From: Kitasatospora sp. NBC_00240 | GTDB taxonomy: Bacteria > Actinomycetota > Actinomycetes > Streptomycetales > Streptomycetaceae | NCBI RefSeq assembly: GCF_026342405.1 | Contig: NZ_JAPEMU010000001.1 | Location: 3,162,001-3,226,000 of the forward strand | Reading direction: 5' to 3' | Length of the DNA stretch: 64,000 bases | Shown: piece by piece, positions 63,456 through 64,000 of the stretch | How the letters are laid out: every line of letters begins with the position of its first letter | How positions within the stretch are numbered: the first letter of the stretch is position 1 | Notes under the pieces: model-generated | The model's database searches: none | What the model was told of the DNA's origin: nothing | Seen by the model: only the letters and a program-made list of their open reading frames with translations | Position numbers and translations under genes: made by a program

Positions 63456-64000
63456 TTAGCCTACTGCCTGCTCACGGTAACGCACGATCCTGACGAACTC
63501 GTCGGCGTCCAGGGAGGCACCACCGATCAGGGCGCCGTCCACATCGGGCTTGGCCATCAGGCCGGCCGCGCTGGAGGCCTTCACCGAACCGCCGTAGAGC
63601 ACGCGGACCTTCGCGGCCAGCTCACCGTCGTACAGCTCGGCCAGCCGGACGCGGATCGCCGCGCAGACCTCCTGGGCGTCCTCGGGGGTCGCCACCTCGC
63701 CGGTGCCGATCGCCCACACCGGCTCGTACGCCACGACGATGCTCTCGGCGTCCGAGGCCGGCACGCCGTCCAGGGCGCCGTCCAGCTGGGCCAGCGTGTG
63801 GGCGACGTGGGTGCCCGCCTTGCGGATCTCCAGCGGCTCGCCGACGCACAGGATCGGCGTGATGCCGCTGCGGTAGGCCGCCTTCACCTTGGCGTTGACG
63901 ATCTCCTCGTTCTCGCCGTGGTACTGGCGGCGCTCCGAGTGGCCGATGGCCGCGTAGGTGCACTTCAGCTTGGCGAGCATCGGGCCGGAGACCTCGCCGG
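63456..64000 (-). CDS. tpiA: Triosephosphate isomerase (5' part outside window)
   Basis: The glycolytic enzyme interconverts DHAP and glyceraldehyde-3-phosphate. Only the C-terminal 180 residues are present. [20 protein letters not shown] enters at the window edge and continues as SERRQYHGE with the catalytic His region. The catalytic Glu is in [14 protein letters not shown], and the phosphate loop in [14 protein letters not shown] plus [13 protein letters not shown]. The frame is open to position 64000 without a start. Confidence 0.97.
   Translation of the reverse strand, partial: GEVSGPMLAKLKCTYAAIGHSERRQYHGENEEIVNAKVKAAYRSGITPILCVGEPLEIRKAGTHVAHTLAQLDGALDGVPASDAESIVVAYEPVWAIGTGEVATPEDAQEVCAAIRVRLAELYDGELAAKVRVLYGGSVKASSAAGLMAKPDVDGALIGGASLDADEFVRIVRYREQAVG

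Overview
The window is very GC-rich actinomycete chromosomal DNA, most likely from Streptomycetaceae (Streptomyces or Kitasatospora; the sequence alone does not separate them). Reasons: extreme third-position GC with long antisense shadow frames, an SsgA-family sporulation protein, XRE/DUF5753 plus DUF397 regulator pairs, RbpA and OpcA family proteins, LAxTG cell-wall proteins, many GTG starts, and four-base ATGA/GTGA overlaps inside operons. From about 33.5 kb onward the gene order (suf operon, COX15, ctaB, tkt-tal-zwf-opcA-pgl, an RbpA paralogue, secG, tpiA) matches my recollection of a conserved core block of Streptomyces chromosomes.

Left part (1-33.5 kb) is a mosaic of small modules. These are: a DUF5753 regulator with a divergent pair of unknown small genes (1-1.9 kb); a HAD phosphonatase-like enzyme with a DadA-type FAD oxidoreductase (2-3.9 kb); a PNPOx-like flavoprotein; a PAP2-DedA pair divergent from a BlaI-type repressor with a strong dyad operator; a GAF/winged-helix regulator; an SsgA-like protein; a proline-rich surface protein; a two-domain TerD protein; and prfC. 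Next come a membrane metallopeptidase, a second XRE/DUF5753-DUF397 pair with an Uma2 remnant, and the proline-degradation operon (pruA-PRODH) with a PucR-type activator. A PadR-FAD monooxygenase pair sits between that operon and its presumed regulator. A Tat-exported PhoX-like phosphatase with a PHO box and several unknown or small-molecule genes (VOC, MFS, SRPBCC/TetR) follow.

The core block starts with a complete suf iron-sulfur assembly operon on the minus strand (sufR-B-D-Rieske-C-S-U-T). Its control region carries a SufR-type palindrome on the start codon and a DtxR/DmdR-type iron box, shared with a divergent two-gene ABC exporter. Between that exporter and COX15 lies an accessory region of about 9 kb (42.4-51.4 kb). 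It holds an SseB-domain gene, a WXG-type gene and a 1588-residue RHS toxin with a T7SS-like N terminus and a nuclease-like tip, all overlapping. Behind the toxin are a likely cognate immunity gene and a twice-frameshifted second immunity-like gene. Two LAxTG cell-wall proteins flank the cluster. This is the strongest candidate here for an unusual system.

The right end is central metabolism: heme A/O synthesis (COX15, ctaB), the pentose phosphate operon (tkt, tal, zwf, opcA, pgl), an RbpA-family RNA polymerase-binding protein, secG and the 3' part of tpiA. The clearest regulatory sequence in the window consists of palindromes next to their presumed regulators: BlaI, PadR, PucR, TetR and SufR types, plus PHO and iron boxes. 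Several perfect long hairpins act as probable terminators. No CRISPR array, rRNA, tRNA, transposase or integrase was found.
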